Shown here in pieces: positions 37,424-46,725 of a stretch of DNA of 64,000 bases. A program made the translations under genes and the position numbers. Numbering within the stretch: position 1 is the stretch's first letter; each line of letters begins with the position of its first letter. The DNA lies in contig NZ_VCDI01000001.1 in the NCBI RefSeq assembly GCF_005844085.1, positions 558,001-622,000 of the forward strand, given 5' to 3'. Below the pieces are notes generated by a model, which had not been told where the DNA came from, did not search any database, and was given only the letters and a program-made list of their open reading frames with translations. Source of the DNA: Lichenicoccus roseus. Its GTDB lineage: Bacteria > Pseudomonadota > Alphaproteobacteria > Acetobacterales > Acetobacteraceae.

Positions 37424-38940
37424 TCTCCCGACTGATGACGAGCCGCTATACCAGCGCGCGGCTGATGCCCGGCCGCACGCTGGGCCTGTCTTCCTCCCTG
37501 CGCCTGGGCCCGGTCCTGTGCCTTGCCCTGGGTGGCTGCATGGTCGGTCCCGACTACGACCGGCCGCCGGCGATCGTCTCGCTGCGTTTCAAGGAATTGC
37601 AGCCACCGCCGGGCTGGGTGCGCGCCGCGCCGCAACTGCCTCCCAGGGGCGATTGGTGGCGCATCTACAACGATCCGGTGCTCGACGCTCTGGAGGCGCA
37701 GGTCGCCATCTCCAACCAGAACGTCAAGGTCTCGGAGGCGGACTACCGCCAGGCGCAGGCGATCGTCGACGAGGCGCGCGCCAACCTGTTCCCGACCGTG
37801 ACCGGCTCGCCCGGAGTGACCCGGCAGTCGACCGGGCCCAGCACGGTCACCAACTACTCGCTGCAGGGTAGCGTGAGCTGGACCCTCGATGTGTGGGGCC
37901 AGATCCGGCGCCAGATCGAGAGCGACGTGTCCAGCGCGCAGGCCTCCGCCGCCAACCTTGCCTACGCGCAGCTCTCCTACCAGGCGACGCTCGCCGAGGA
38001 TTATTTCGACCTGCGCGCCGAGGACAGCCTGCAGAAACTGCTCGACGCGACCGTCGCGAGCTACCAGGAATCGCTGCGGGTCACCCAGAACCAGTACAAT
38101 GCCGGCCTGACCGCGGCGACCCCGGTGGCGCTGCTGCAGGCGGCGACCTTGCTGGAGCAGACCCGTGCGGAGGCGATCAGCGTCGGCGTTCTGCGCGCGC
38201 AGTACGAGCATGCGATCGCCGTGCTGGTGGGCAGGCCGCCGGCGGAGGTGAGCCTCGCGCCGGCGCCGCTCACCAACGACATCCCGGCGATCCCGGTGTC
38301 GCTGCCGGCCACCCTGCTGCAGCGCAATCCGGACATCGCTTCGGCCGAGCGCAGCATGGAAGCCGAGAACGCGCTGATCGGCGTCCAGGTCGCGGCATTC
38401 TATCCGGAGATCAGCCTGTCGGCGCTGTATGGCTGGAGCGGCAACCCGATCGGCTCGCTGATCCAGGCCTCGAACCGGGTCTGGTCGCTTGGCGCCAGCG
38501 CCAGCCAGATCCTGTTCGAGGGCGGCGCGCGGACCGCCGCCGTGCGGGCGGCGGAGGCGGCCTACGATGCCCAGGTCGCCACCTACCGGCAGACCGTGCT
38601 CACCACACTGCAGACCACCGAGGACGATCTGGCGGCGCTGCGGATCTACGCTCAGGAGGCGGCGGCGCAGGCCCGGGCGGTCGCCGATGCCAGGCAGGCG
38701 GTGACGGTATCGTTCAATGAGTACAACGCCGGCACCGTCGACTACACCACCGTGGTGACCGCGGAAGCGACCGCGCTCTCCGACGAGCAGACCCTGATCA
38801 CCATCCAGCAGAGCCGCATGCTCGACACCGTCAGCCTGATCGAGCAGATGGGCGGCGGCTGGGACATTCGCGATCTGCCGAGCAAGGGCTCGCTGCAGAC
38901 CGACAACCCGCTGGTGCCGGCCTTCCTGGAGAAGAAGTAG
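37420..38940 (+). CDS. outer-membrane efflux lipoprotein (NodT/OprM type)
   Basis: The 506-residue channel starts at an ATG overlapping the permease stop by 4 nt; internal ATGs at 37435 and 37468 are possible. The signal peptide ends in a lipobox LALGGC (Cys at residue 40), followed by MVGPDYDRPP, the hallmark of the NodT family. Two repeats of the TolC fold follow, with SEADYRQAQAIVDEARANLFP in the first. It completes the tripartite pump. A small hairpin (38955-38970, cgggca/tgcccg) follows the stop. Confidence 0.93.
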   Translation: MISRLMTSRYTSARLMPGRTLGLSSSLRLGPVLCLALGGCMVGPDYDRPPAIVSLRFKELQPPPGWVRAAPQLPPRGDWWRIYNDPVLDALEAQVAISNQNVKVSEADYRQAQAIVDEARANLFPTVTGSPGVTRQSTGPSTVTNYSLQGSVSWTLDVWGQIRRQIESDVSSAQASAANLAYAQLSYQATLAEDYFDLRAEDSLQKLLDATVASYQESLRVTQNQYNAGLTAATPVALLQAATLLEQTRAEAISVGVLRAQYEHAIAVLVGRPPAEVSLAPAPLTNDIPAIPVSLPATLLQRNPDIASAERSMEAENALIGVQVAAFYPEISLSALYGWSGNPIGSLIQASNRVWSLGASASQILFEGGARTAAVRAAEAAYDAQVATYRQTVLTTLQTTEDDLAALRIYAQEAAAQARAVADARQAVTVSFNEYNAGTVDYTTVVTAEATALSDEQTLITIQQSRMLDTVSLIEQMGGGWDIRDLPSKGSLQTDNPLVPAFLEKK

Positions 38941-39138
38941 GGCAGCATCCGGATCGGGCAGAGCTGCCCGGTCGGAGAAGCTGCGCCTGAACGATCGGAC
39001 CAGGCTCCGGAACACGCCGGACCGGGCCGCGCGGGCATCGCGATCCGGACGGGCCATCGGGTGCCGCCCGACGCTGCTTAACCCGATCTTTACGGCAACG
39101 GAATAACCTTGGCGCTTCAGTCTGGTGAAGGTGTCCCG

Positions 39139-40449
39139 GTGGGTAATTCCAAGTCGATCCTGCTCGCCCTGGCCGTAGCCATCGTCGCAGGCGCCGTCGC
39201 GATGCCGGCCCGGGCCGATGATCCTTCGCTCTCGGCATCCTCGCCAGCCACGTCCCCGCCTGGCGCACCTCCGCTCGGGGCGCAGCAACTCGGGCCGCAG
39301 CTTCACGCGCAAAGCCAGGTCGCCCTCGCCAGCACCTCGCCGGTCACCATCCGGCTCGAATACACCGGCGAGGAAGCCTACAACGCCGCCGGCGGCCTGA
39401 AGGAGGGCAACGCCTACATGAACCAGGCGCTGGTCCAGGTCGCGGTCGATGCCGGCAGCGCCTTCGGCTGGTCGGGCGGCCGGTTCGACTTCGAGGGCTT
39501 CTACGAGAACGCGACCTCGCTGGACACGCAGTACGTCGGCGCGATCCAGGATCCGAGCGTCATCGACACGTCGGGTTCCGCGGTGTTCCGGCTCTACCAG
39601 GCGTTCTACGCCCAGCAGATCGGCCGCACCAACGTCCTGCTCGGCGTCTACGACGTCGCCACCGAATTCGACGAGACCAAGGCGAGCGACCTGTTCTTCA
39701 ATGGCGCCTATGGATGGACCACCACCTTTGACCAGTCCGGACTGAACGGGCCGTCGACCTATCCCTCCACCTCGCTCGCGCTCCGCATCCAGCAGAAGGT
39801 CGGGCGGCGCTGGCGGCTCAAGCTGGCGGTCGTGGACGGCGAGCCGGACAGCGCCAGGAACCAGCACGCCACCTCGGTCAACATCAACAAGACCAACGGC
39901 GCCCTGGTCATCGGCGAGGTCGACTACATCGCCAGCCGCACCACCAAGCTGATGGCCGGTGGCTGGGGCTATACCGGCAGGTTCCCGCTGATCGAGGCCA
40001 GTGCCGCCGCCAACCCGCGCCAGGTGTATGGCAGCGATGGCGGCTTCGTCGGCGGCACTACCAGGCTGTGGTCTCTGTCGGCGCATCGCGGCCTGGACGC
40101 GTTCGCCAATCTCGGCATCGCCAACGGCCGCGTGCAGATCGTCGACGGATCGGTCGATGCCGGGCTGAACTTCAGCGGTCCGTTCGCCGGCCGGCCATTC
40201 GACAAGCTCGGCGCGGCCGTCGGCGTCGCGCGCGCCGGGGATCCGTACCGGAGCCTGCAGGTCGCCGACGGCAATGGTGTCGAGCGCTACGAGACCAATT
40301 TCGAGCTGACCTACCGGGCGCCGATCAACGACTGGCTGACGGTGCAGCCCGACATCCAGTACTGGATCAATCCCAGCGTCGACCCGGGGCTGAAGAACGA
40401 CCTGCTGTTCATGGTGCATTTCGAGGTCAGCCACCTGTTCGACCTCTGA
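39139..40449 (+). CDS. OprB-family carbohydrate-selective porin
   Basis: The protein has 436 residues from GTG 39139, with GAAGG upstream; a TTG at 39109 is less likely. A clear signal peptide (SILLALAVAIVAGAVAMPARA) precedes a beta-barrel with alternating patterns. Features typical of OprB include RLYQAFYAQQIGRTNVLLGVYD, the AYGWT region and the C-terminal VQPDIQYWINPS, ending in FDL. OprB-type porins admit sugars across the outer membrane. No sugar genes adjoin it directly; the nearest are several kb to the right. Confidence 0.85.
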   Translation: MGNSKSILLALAVAIVAGAVAMPARADDPSLSASSPATSPPGAPPLGAQQLGPQLHAQSQVALASTSPVTIRLEYTGEEAYNAAGGLKEGNAYMNQALVQVAVDAGSAFGWSGGRFDFEGFYENATSLDTQYVGAIQDPSVIDTSGSAVFRLYQAFYAQQIGRTNVLLGVYDVATEFDETKASDLFFNGAYGWTTTFDQSGLNGPSTYPSTSLALRIQQKVGRRWRLKLAVVDGEPDSARNQHATSVNINKTNGALVIGEVDYIASRTTKLMAGGWGYTGRFPLIEASAAANPRQVYGSDGGFVGGTTRLWSLSAHRGLDAFANLGIANGRVQIVDGSVDAGLNFSGPFAGRPFDKLGAAVGVARAGDPYRSLQVADGNGVERYETNFELTYRAPINDWLTVQPDIQYWINPSVDPGLKNDLLFMVHFEVSHLFDL

Positions 40450-40550
40450 TCCCGATGCGCCCGGTCATTCCTATCACGTGACGATTTGATTCCCGCGCCG
40501 GCGCTGCCATCCGCATGCCCCGATGCCCTGCGCTTCCTGGAGACACCGCC

Positions 40551-40823
40551 TTGAGAAAGCTCCCTGCGCTACTGGTTCTCTCGATCCTGGTCCTGACCGC
40601 GACAGCCGGCGCGGCGGACGCCAAGGGAGGACGTACATCGGCCGCGGACTGCAAGGCAGGCAGTTCGGATCCGGATTGTCCCGACGAACCCGACACGGAC
40701 GCCAAGGGCAAGCCAGGCGGCCAGGCCTCACTCGGCACGGCACTGCCGTTCCGTGTCGCGGGAGCCGATCGTGCCGCGCACGCGGCCGACGCAAGACCGC
40801 ACCCCACGAGCGCGCAGTCCTGA
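40551..40823 (+). CDS. small secreted protein of unknown function
   Basis: The protein has 90 residues from a TTG at 40551 with GGAG 8 nt upstream. A good signal peptide (LPALLVLSILVLTATAGAADA) precedes a short hydrophilic mature part with two Cys (ADCKAGSSDPDC) and an acidic/Gly-rich middle. I do not recognise the family. It lies 15 nt before the chemoreceptor gene on the same strand, so the two may be co-transcribed. A periplasmic role next to the sensor is a guess. Confidence 0.6.
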   Translation: MRKLPALLVLSILVLTATAGAADAKGGRTSAADCKAGSSDPDCPDEPDTDAKGKPGGQASLGTALPFRVAGADRAAHAADARPHPTSAQS

Positions 40824-40838
40824 AGATCGAGAAGTAGC

Positions 40839-43151
40839 ATGATCAACCGACTCCCGCTGAGCGCACGGATCTTCCTCGGCTTCGGCCTGCTGATCGTGCT
40901 GCTGCTCGGCATCGCCGGCTACGGCAGCTACGGCCTGTCGAACGTCGCCGAGGAGATCGACAAGATGGACGGGATCGCCGGCAATGCGAACCGCATGCAG
41001 GAGCTCTCGCTGCGCATGGAAACGATCCGGCGTGGCCTCGCCGAGTACCGGATCGACGCCAATGCCGGCACGCTGCACGAAGTCACGGCGTCCGAGGCCC
41101 GGGCCACGGAGCTGCTGACCAAGTCGGCGCGGTTCACCTTGTCCGAGAAACGGCGTGCGTTGTTCAACGGCATGATAGGCCAGCTGCAGGCGATGGCGGC
41201 CCGGCAGGACCGGTTCGCCGCCTCCCTCGCGGCCGCCACGGTTGCCCGCCGGGCTGCGGTCAGCGACGACCTGTCCGCGCGGGGGGCGCTGGGACGCCTT
41301 GCCGCCGCCGGCATGGTTCCGCCAGCCACGGTTCCGGTCGCCGAGGCGCGACTTGCCCTCCTCGGGGTGGAATCCGGCGGAATGCGTGTCCTGGCGGAGG
41401 CGGCCCGCGTACCGGCTTCGGCGTTCGACCGGCAGGCGGCCGATACGGCCAGGATGCTGGCAGGCCTCACCGCCGGCACGTCCGCGGACGGCAACGCGGC
41501 GCTGCGGGCTCTGGCATTGTCGCTTGCGGCCTATGCACGTGATGTCGACGCGGCCAACGCGGCGATGTCCGATGCCTCGACGATCTTCACGACCGGCCTG
41601 CAGCCGACGATGCGCGTCATGCAGACGACATCCGAGAAGGCACTGGGCAAGCTGCTGCTCGGCTTCAACGAGGTGAACCAGCGGGCTTCCGCAACCGCGT
41701 CGAGGACCCTGGTCGATCAGCTCGGGTTGTCCGCGGCGGCCACCGTCATCGGCATCATCCTCGCTCTGGTGATCGCGCGCACCATCATCCGTCCGGTACG
41801 GGGCATGACCGCGGCGATGGCCCGGCTCGCGGGCGGCGACACCACGGGGGAGATCCCGGGACGCAACTTCACCGACGTGATCGGCGAGATGGCGCGTGCC
41901 GTCGGCGTGTTCCAGCGCCAGGCGATCGAGAACGCGAACTTCGCGCGGCTCCGGGCGGAGGAGCAGAAGGGCAAGGAACGCCGGCAGCAGGCCATGGACA
42001 TGCACACGCAGGATTTCGGCACATCGGTGTCCGGCGTGATGGATCATTTCATGGCCGCCGCGTCCGCGATGCGCCAGGCGGCGTCAGAGGTGGCGGGCGG
42101 CGCTCAGAAGACGCGCGACAGTACGTCCAGCACGGCACTGGGCGCACGCGCATCGTCGCAGGACCTGAACTCGGTTGCGGCGGCGACCGAGCAGATGTCC
42201 GCCAACATCGACCAGATGAGCGGCCAGGTCGCGACGGTCATGCGGTCGGTGCGATCGGCGGTCGAACGCGCCGGCGAGACGGACGCCAAGGTGGCGAGCC
42301 TGTCCGATGCGGGCGAGCGGATCGGCGACGTCGTCAAGCTCATCCGCGGCATCGCGGCACAGACCAACCTGCTGGCCCTGAACGCGACGATAGAGGCGGC
42401 TCGCGCCGGCGAAGCCGGCAGGGGGTTTGCTGTGGTCGCCAGCGAGGTCAAGGCACTGGCGGCGCAGACCGCACAGGCGACGGACCAGATCTCGGCGCAG
42501 GTCGGCGCCATACGCATGGCCACCGGGGATGCGGTGGCCGCCGTCCAGCAGGTCGGCGCGGCGATCGGCGAGGTCGATATCGCGGCCACTGCGATCGCGG
42601 CCGCGGTGCAGGAGCAGGCAGCCGCAACCCGCGAGATCACGCGCAACGTGCAGATGGTGACGGTGACCACCGCCGCCGCGGCCGGCGCGATGGAAGGCGT
42701 GCTCGGCGTCGTCGAGGTGACGGAGGCGAGCAGCCGCAACGCCCTGCAGGCGTCCGAGGAGGTCGGCCGGACCGCCGAGACCCTGCGCACGGAGGTCAGC
42801 GACTTCCTGACGGCTATCTCGAAGGGGGGCGAGGACGAGCGGCGGCTCTACGAGCGGATCGACGGGCGTGGTGTGACCGGCAGCCTGCAGGTGACGGGCC
42901 GGCCGGGTATCTCGGCCACTATCGTCGACATCTCCCGGGGCGGATTGCAGCTCCGCGTCACGTCGGATTGCCCGCTGGGCAGCGACGGACACGTCACGCT
43001 CCCCGATGGTACCCGGATCGCCTGCCGGATCGCGCGCAGCGGCCGGGACCTGCTCGGGCTTGCCTTCCGGCAGGACGCCGCGTCCCTCGCCGTGATCGAC
43101 AGGATGCTGGCAGGCTTCGGCAGCATGGCGCCGGGCCGCCTCGCCGCCTGA
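40839..43151 (+). CDS. methyl-accepting chemotaxis protein with C-terminal PilZ domain
   Basis: The 770-residue chemoreceptor has a membrane helix near residues 9-28, a periplasmic helical sensor region to about 290, a second helix near 295-315, then HAMP. The signalling hairpin contains [20 protein letters not shown]. The last ~90 residues form a PilZ domain. RLYER matches the c-di-GMP-binding RxxxR, and DISRGG matches DxSxxG. The protein should therefore sense both a periplasmic signal and cyclic di-GMP, and control a CheA pathway encoded elsewhere. A similar fusion is known in the Azospirillum receptor Tlp1. Confidence 0.9.
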   Translation: MINRLPLSARIFLGFGLLIVLLLGIAGYGSYGLSNVAEEIDKMDGIAGNANRMQELSLRMETIRRGLAEYRIDANAGTLHEVTASEARATELLTKSARFTLSEKRRALFNGMIGQLQAMAARQDRFAASLAAATVARRAAVSDDLSARGALGRLAAAGMVPPATVPVAEARLALLGVESGGMRVLAEAARVPASAFDRQAADTARMLAGLTAGTSADGNAALRALALSLAAYARDVDAANAAMSDASTIFTTGLQPTMRVMQTTSEKALGKLLLGFNEVNQRASATASRTLVDQLGLSAAATVIGIILALVIARTIIRPVRGMTAAMARLAGGDTTGEIPGRNFTDVIGEMARAVGVFQRQAIENANFARLRAEEQKGKERRQQAMDMHTQDFGTSVSGVMDHFMAAASAMRQAASEVAGGAQKTRDSTSSTALGARASSQDLNSVAAATEQMSANIDQMSGQVATVMRSVRSAVERAGETDAKVASLSDAGERIGDVVKLIRGIAAQTNLLALNATIEAARAGEAGRGFAVVASEVKALAAQTAQATDQISAQVGAIRMATGDAVAAVQQVGAAIGEVDIAATAIAAAVQEQAAATREITRNVQMVTVTTAAAAGAMEGVLGVVEVTEASSRNALQASEEVGRTAETLRTEVSDFLTAISKGGEDERRLYERIDGRGVTGSLQVTGRPGISATIVDISRGGLQLRVTSDCPLGSDGHVTLPDGTRIACRIARSGRDLLGLAFRQDAASLAVIDRMLAGFGSMAPGRLAA

Positions 43152-43193
43152 CGCTTGCCGGCCGCCGATGACCGGTCGCCGGCCGTCGGTCTG

Positions 43194-44633
43194 TCAGAAC
43201 GCCGTCTTGCTGCGTACTTCGCCCAGCAGGGTGCGTATCATGATCTCGATGTCGAAGCGGACCGACCAGTTCTCGATGTAGAACAGGTCGCACGCCACGC
43301 GCTGCTCGATCTGGTCGATGGTCTTGGTCTCGCCGCGCCAGCCGTTGACCTGCGCCCACCCAGTGATGCCCGGCTTGACCCGGTGGCGCAGGGCGTATTG
43401 CTGCACCACCTCGGTGAACAGACGGTCGGCCGCCTTGGTGTTGGGCGCGTGCGGACGCGGGCCGACCAGGGACATGGTGCCGTTCAACACGTTGAAGATC
43501 TGCGGCAGCTCATCGATGGAGAGCTTGCGTATGACGCGGCCGACGCGGGTGATGCGCGGATCGTCGCGGGTGGTCTGCCGGTCGGCGAGCAGGTCGGTCA
43601 TCGCCGAGTGCATAGAGCGGAACTTGTAGCAGATGAACGGCCGGTTGTTGAAGCCCATGCGCGGCTGGCGGAACAGCACCGGTCCGGGGCTGTCGAGCTT
43701 GATGGCGATCACCGTGGCCAGCAGCAGGGGCGACAGCAGCACCAGCGCCAGCAGCCCGATGCTTCGATCCAGCACCGCCTTCTCGATCGCCTGCCAGTCC
43801 TTCAACGGCGCCTCGCGGACGGCGACCACCGGGTTGCGGCCGACCACCTCGAACTGGGTATAGTCGAAACCCAGGCGCGGCAGGTCGGTGGTCAGCACGA
43901 TGTCAGCGACGGTAGAGCTGAGCTGCTCCATGATCGACTTGATGCGCTCGGCAGCATTCAGCGGCAGCGCCACCACGATGACGTCCACCGGCTCCTCGCG
44001 CGACTGCTGCACCAGGTCGGCCACGGTGCCGCGCAACGGCACGTCGAGCGGGACGTCGGGCAGGCGCGACATGCGGTCGTCATAGAGGCCGACCACCTGG
44101 TAGGCGCCGGGCTCCTCGCGCAACCGCTCCATGAACACCCGGCTATGCTCGCCGGCGCCGACGATGGCGACCTTGCGCGCCAGCCTGCCGTCCCGGCTCC
44201 AGCGGCCCAGCAGGCGGATCAGCGGCAGCCGGGAGAGGCCCAGGGCACAGGCGGCGACCAGCCCCCAGACGAACGGCCAGCTCCGGAACGGCAGGTTGCC
44301 GTGATACAGCACGAACAGGCAGGCAATCTGGCAGAAGGCGCCGAACGCCAGCGGGCGCACCAGGCGGCGCAGCTGCACCGGCCCGGACATCAGCACCGAC
44401 TGGCTGTAGGCGCTGGCGCGCGCCAGGCTGAAGCTCGCCGCAAGCGCTCCAGCCCAGGCGGCCGGCTCGATCGCGCCCTTCGGATAACTGCCGTAGAGGT
44501 CGGTCTCGATCCGGATCGACAGATAGCCGGCAACGATCAGCAGGATCAGGTCGGTGATCCGGACCAGCCCCGCCATGACCGGGAACGAGATGGTGTGGGC
44601 GCGGGGCGGGGCGGGCTCTGGAATGGCCAACAT
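43194..44633 (-). CDS. undecaprenyl-phosphate sugar phosphotransferase (WcaJ/GumD type)
   Basis: The 479-residue polyprenyl glycosylphosphotransferase starts exopolysaccharide synthesis by moving sugar-1-phosphate onto undecaprenyl phosphate. The N-terminal half has four to five membrane helices. The middle is a Rossmann-like domain (KVAIVGAGEHSRVFMERL). The C-terminal catalytic domain begins with a helix (LLALVLLSPLLLATVIAIKL), followed by DSPGPVLFRQPRMG and YKFRSM, and ends with the conserved DLFYIENWSVRFDI. No glycosyltransferase cluster adjoins it. A large inverted repeat lies directly upstream. Confidence 0.92.
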   Translation of the reverse strand: MLAIPEPAPPRAHTISFPVMAGLVRITDLILLIVAGYLSIRIETDLYGSYPKGAIEPAAWAGALAASFSLARASAYSQSVLMSGPVQLRRLVRPLAFGAFCQIACLFVLYHGNLPFRSWPFVWGLVAACALGLSRLPLIRLLGRWSRDGRLARKVAIVGAGEHSRVFMERLREEPGAYQVVGLYDDRMSRLPDVPLDVPLRGTVADLVQQSREEPVDVIVVALPLNAAERIKSIMEQLSSTVADIVLTTDLPRLGFDYTQFEVVGRNPVVAVREAPLKDWQAIEKAVLDRSIGLLALVLLSPLLLATVIAIKLDSPGPVLFRQPRMGFNNRPFICYKFRSMHSAMTDLLADRQTTRDDPRITRVGRVIRKLSIDELPQIFNVLNGTMSLVGPRPHAPNTKAADRLFTEVVQQYALRHRVKPGITGWAQVNGWRGETKTIDQIEQRVACDLFYIENWSVRFDIEIMIRTLLGEVRSKTAF

Positions 44634-44644
44634 ATGATGGTCTA

Positions 44645-44697
44645 CCGGCGGCTTGTTGTGGCTGTCGTTTCGATATAGCTACAACAACGTCCGCCGG
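44645..44697. promoter_or_regulatory. long interrupted inverted repeat upstream of the glycosylphosphotransferase gene
   Basis: The arms ttgttgtggct (44653-44663) and agctacaacaa (44677-44687) match at 10 of 11 positions around a 13-nt centre. Flanking ccggcgg (44645-44651) and ccgccgg (44691-44697) extend the dyad. It begins 12 bp before the start codon of the minus-strand gene and lies in the divergent gap with the orphan carrier protein. A second, smaller dyad (gttcgcaac at 44712 with gttgcggac at 44737) sits in the AT-rich part. It is a good candidate operator or RNA hairpin. Confidence 0.5.
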
Positions 44698-44818
44698 GCA
44701 TTAAATTTTAAGTTCGCAACCCGCATGAAAAAATTTGTTGCGGACCCGGTGTCGAACGCTTGCACACGGTTTCGTGATCTGGCAATATAACGATGTTGTG
44801 ATGATAAGGCGTTCTGCC

Positions 44819-45121
44819 ATGACCGAACTTCTCGAAAGCTCGATCCTCACCAAGGTCATCTCCGCCATCGATCGAACGTGCTTCCTGCGCGACGTCCGGA
44901 TTACCGCGACGTCCCGCTTCGAGGAGGACCTCGACATGGACAGCATCGAATTGATGGAAGTGCTGCTGCACCTCGAGGAGGTGTTCGGCACGGTGATAAG
45001 GCCGGAGGCGATCGCCGGATTCTTCGGCGTACAGGACGTCGTCCGCCACCTCAGCGGCCGTTTCTTCGCCGACGCCGAAGTGGCGGATGGGGACGTGCTG
45101 GCGCTGCCGTTCGCCGCCTGA
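44819..45121 (+). CDS. orphan acyl carrier protein
   Basis: The 100-residue carrier protein has the phosphopantetheine Ser42 in DLDMDSIELMEVL. The start at 44819 has AAGG 9 nt upstream; ATG at 44801 is possible. It has no synthase, ligase or transferase gene beside it. Its upstream DNA is far more AT-rich than the surroundings and shares the gap with the glycosylphosphotransferase gene. A role in acylating an envelope polysaccharide is conceivable but not shown. It ends 8 bp from the convergent SGNH hydrolase gene. Confidence 0.8.
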   Translation: MTELLESSILTKVISAIDRTCFLRDVRITATSRFEEDLDMDSIELMEVLLHLEEVFGTVIRPEAIAGFFGVQDVVRHLSGRFFADAEVADGDVLALPFAA

Positions 45122-45129
45122 GCCTGACC

Positions 45130-45777
45130 CTATCCGGGAAACATGGCGGCGATCTTCGCCGCCATCGCGCGGGCCAGCGCCGCATGCTGGTCCGCCTCGA
45201 AATGCACCCCATCGACCGCGCTTACGCGAGCGACCGCGCCGGCATCCAGGAAATCGGCGCCGTTCCGCTCTGCGATCGCCTCGTAGAGCGGCGCCAGGTG
45301 GCGGGATTTCTCGGCGCCGCCTCTGAACATCGCGCCGAGGAAGCCGGCTTCGTCGATCGGCACCGGCGCGATCACCAGCAGGCGCGGCGCGAAGTCCTGC
45401 GCGGCGGTCGCGATCCGCGCCTCCGCCAGCAACGTGCCAACCGAGGCGGCGATGTCGGCCGGCTCGACCGAGAAGCGAGCCTTGAGATCGTTGGTGCCGA
45501 GCATGATCGCCACCAGGTCGAGCGGGAGGTGGCTTTCCAGGCAGGCCCGAAGCGTGCGCAGGCCGTTGCGATGCCGCCCCTCCACCGCATCGTCATGCAC
45601 CGTGGTGCGGCCGGGCAGCCCCTCCTCGATCACCCGCCAGCTTTCGCCGAGGCTCGCGCGCAGCAGCCCCGGCCAGCGCTCGTCCTCCGCGTAGCGGTCG
45701 AGGGCACCCGGGACACGTAGCGGACGAGTGCCGTTGGTGTTGGAATCCCCGTAGCAGAGAATGGTGCGGACCTGCAT
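45130..45777 (-). CDS. SGNH/GDSL-family hydrolase
   Basis: The 215-residue esterase-like protein has all four SGNH blocks: GDSNTNG (nucleophile Ser near residue 11), a Gly in the EEGLPGRTT region, GTNDLK, and DGVHF with the catalytic Asp-x-x-His. It has no signal peptide, so it is probably cytoplasmic. The start at 45777 overlaps the hydroxyacid dehydrogenase stop by 4 nt, tying it to the sugar-acid operon. A role in cleaving an acetylated or lactonised sugar substrate would fit. Confidence 0.88.
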   Translation of the reverse strand: MQVRTILCYGDSNTNGTRPLRVPGALDRYAEDERWPGLLRASLGESWRVIEEGLPGRTTVHDDAVEGRHRNGLRTLRACLESHLPLDLVAIMLGTNDLKARFSVEPADIAASVGTLLAEARIATAAQDFAPRLLVIAPVPIDEAGFLGAMFRGGAEKSRHLAPLYEAIAERNGADFLDAGAVARVSAVDGVHFEADQHAALARAMAAKIAAMFPG

Positions 45778-46712
45778 CAGACCACCGGCGTCGGCAGCGG
45801 ACGGCCGGCGAAGAAGGCGTCCAGGTTGTCCAGCATGAGGTTGCCCATCGCCTCGCGGGTCTCGCGGGTGGCGCTGCCGACATGCGGCGCCAGAACGACG
45901 TTCTCCAGCCCGAGCAGCGTCTCGGGCACATGCGGCTCGTCCACGAACACGTCGAGGCCGGCGCCGCCGAGACGGCCCTCGGCCAGGGCGGCGACCAGGG
46001 CGTCCTCGTCGATCACCGAGCCCCGGGCGACATTGATCAGCACGCCTTCCGGACCGAGCGCGTCGAGCACCGCGCGGTCGATCAGCGCGCGGGTCGCGGC
46101 CGAGGCCGCGGTGGCGACGAACAGCACGTCGGATTTGGCCGCCAGCGCAGCGACGTCGGCGTGGTAGTCGTGGTCGACCGGCTTGCGGTTGGGTCCGCTG
46201 TACGCGATCCGGCCGCCGAAGCCCGCCAGCCGTTCCGCGATCGCGTGGCCGATCCGGCCCAGCCCGACGATGCCGTAGCGCCGGCCGGAGGCGCGTCGGG
46301 TGAGCGCCTGCGGGCCGTGCGGCCACAGCCCGTCGCGCACATGCCGGTCCGCAGCCGGCAGCCGGCGCATCACGTTCAGCATCAGCGCGACGGCGAGGTC
46401 GGCGACATCGTCGGTCAGCACGTCGGGCGTGTTGGTCAGGCGCACGCCGGCCGCCTTGGCATGGTCGAGGTCGACGCGGTCGTAGCCGACGCCGTTGATG
46501 GCGACGATGCCGAGATCGGGCAGCCGGTCGATCATTTCGTTGGTGATGCCGAGATGGCCACCGGTCACCACCGCGCGCACGCCAGACGCGTTGTCGCGCA
46601 GCCACTCCTCCCGCGCCGCCTCGGCGGGCCACTGGTGCACCTCGTAATGCGCGGCCAGCTTGTCGTGGGTGGATGGCAGCAGGGTGCAGAGCTGCAGCAG
46701 CTTCGGTCCCAT
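45777..46712 (-). CDS. D-isomer-specific 2-hydroxyacid dehydrogenase
   Basis: The 311-residue NAD(P)-dependent dehydrogenase has the cofactor motif GLGRIGHAIAERL, the substrate-binding Arg in NVARGSVID, a Glu in DVFVDEPHVP and the catalytic His in APHVGSATRET. Such enzymes reduce 2-keto acids such as glyoxylate, hydroxypyruvate or 2-ketogluconate. Beside idonate/gluconate-type dehydrogenases, a 2-ketoaldonate reductase is the most plausible role. It lies 13 bp after the SDR gene and overlaps the SGNH hydrolase gene. Confidence 0.9.
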   Translation of the reverse strand: MGPKLLQLCTLLPSTHDKLAAHYEVHQWPAEAAREEWLRDNASGVRAVVTGGHLGITNEMIDRLPDLGIVAINGVGYDRVDLDHAKAAGVRLTNTPDVLTDDVADLAVALMLNVMRRLPAADRHVRDGLWPHGPQALTRRASGRRYGIVGLGRIGHAIAERLAGFGGRIAYSGPNRKPVDHDYHADVAALAAKSDVLFVATAASAATRALIDRAVLDALGPEGVLINVARGSVIDEDALVAALAEGRLGGAGLDVFVDEPHVPETLLGLENVVLAPHVGSATRETREAMGNLMLDNLDAFFAGRPLPTPVV

Positions 46713-46725
46713 CTTGGTTTCCTCC

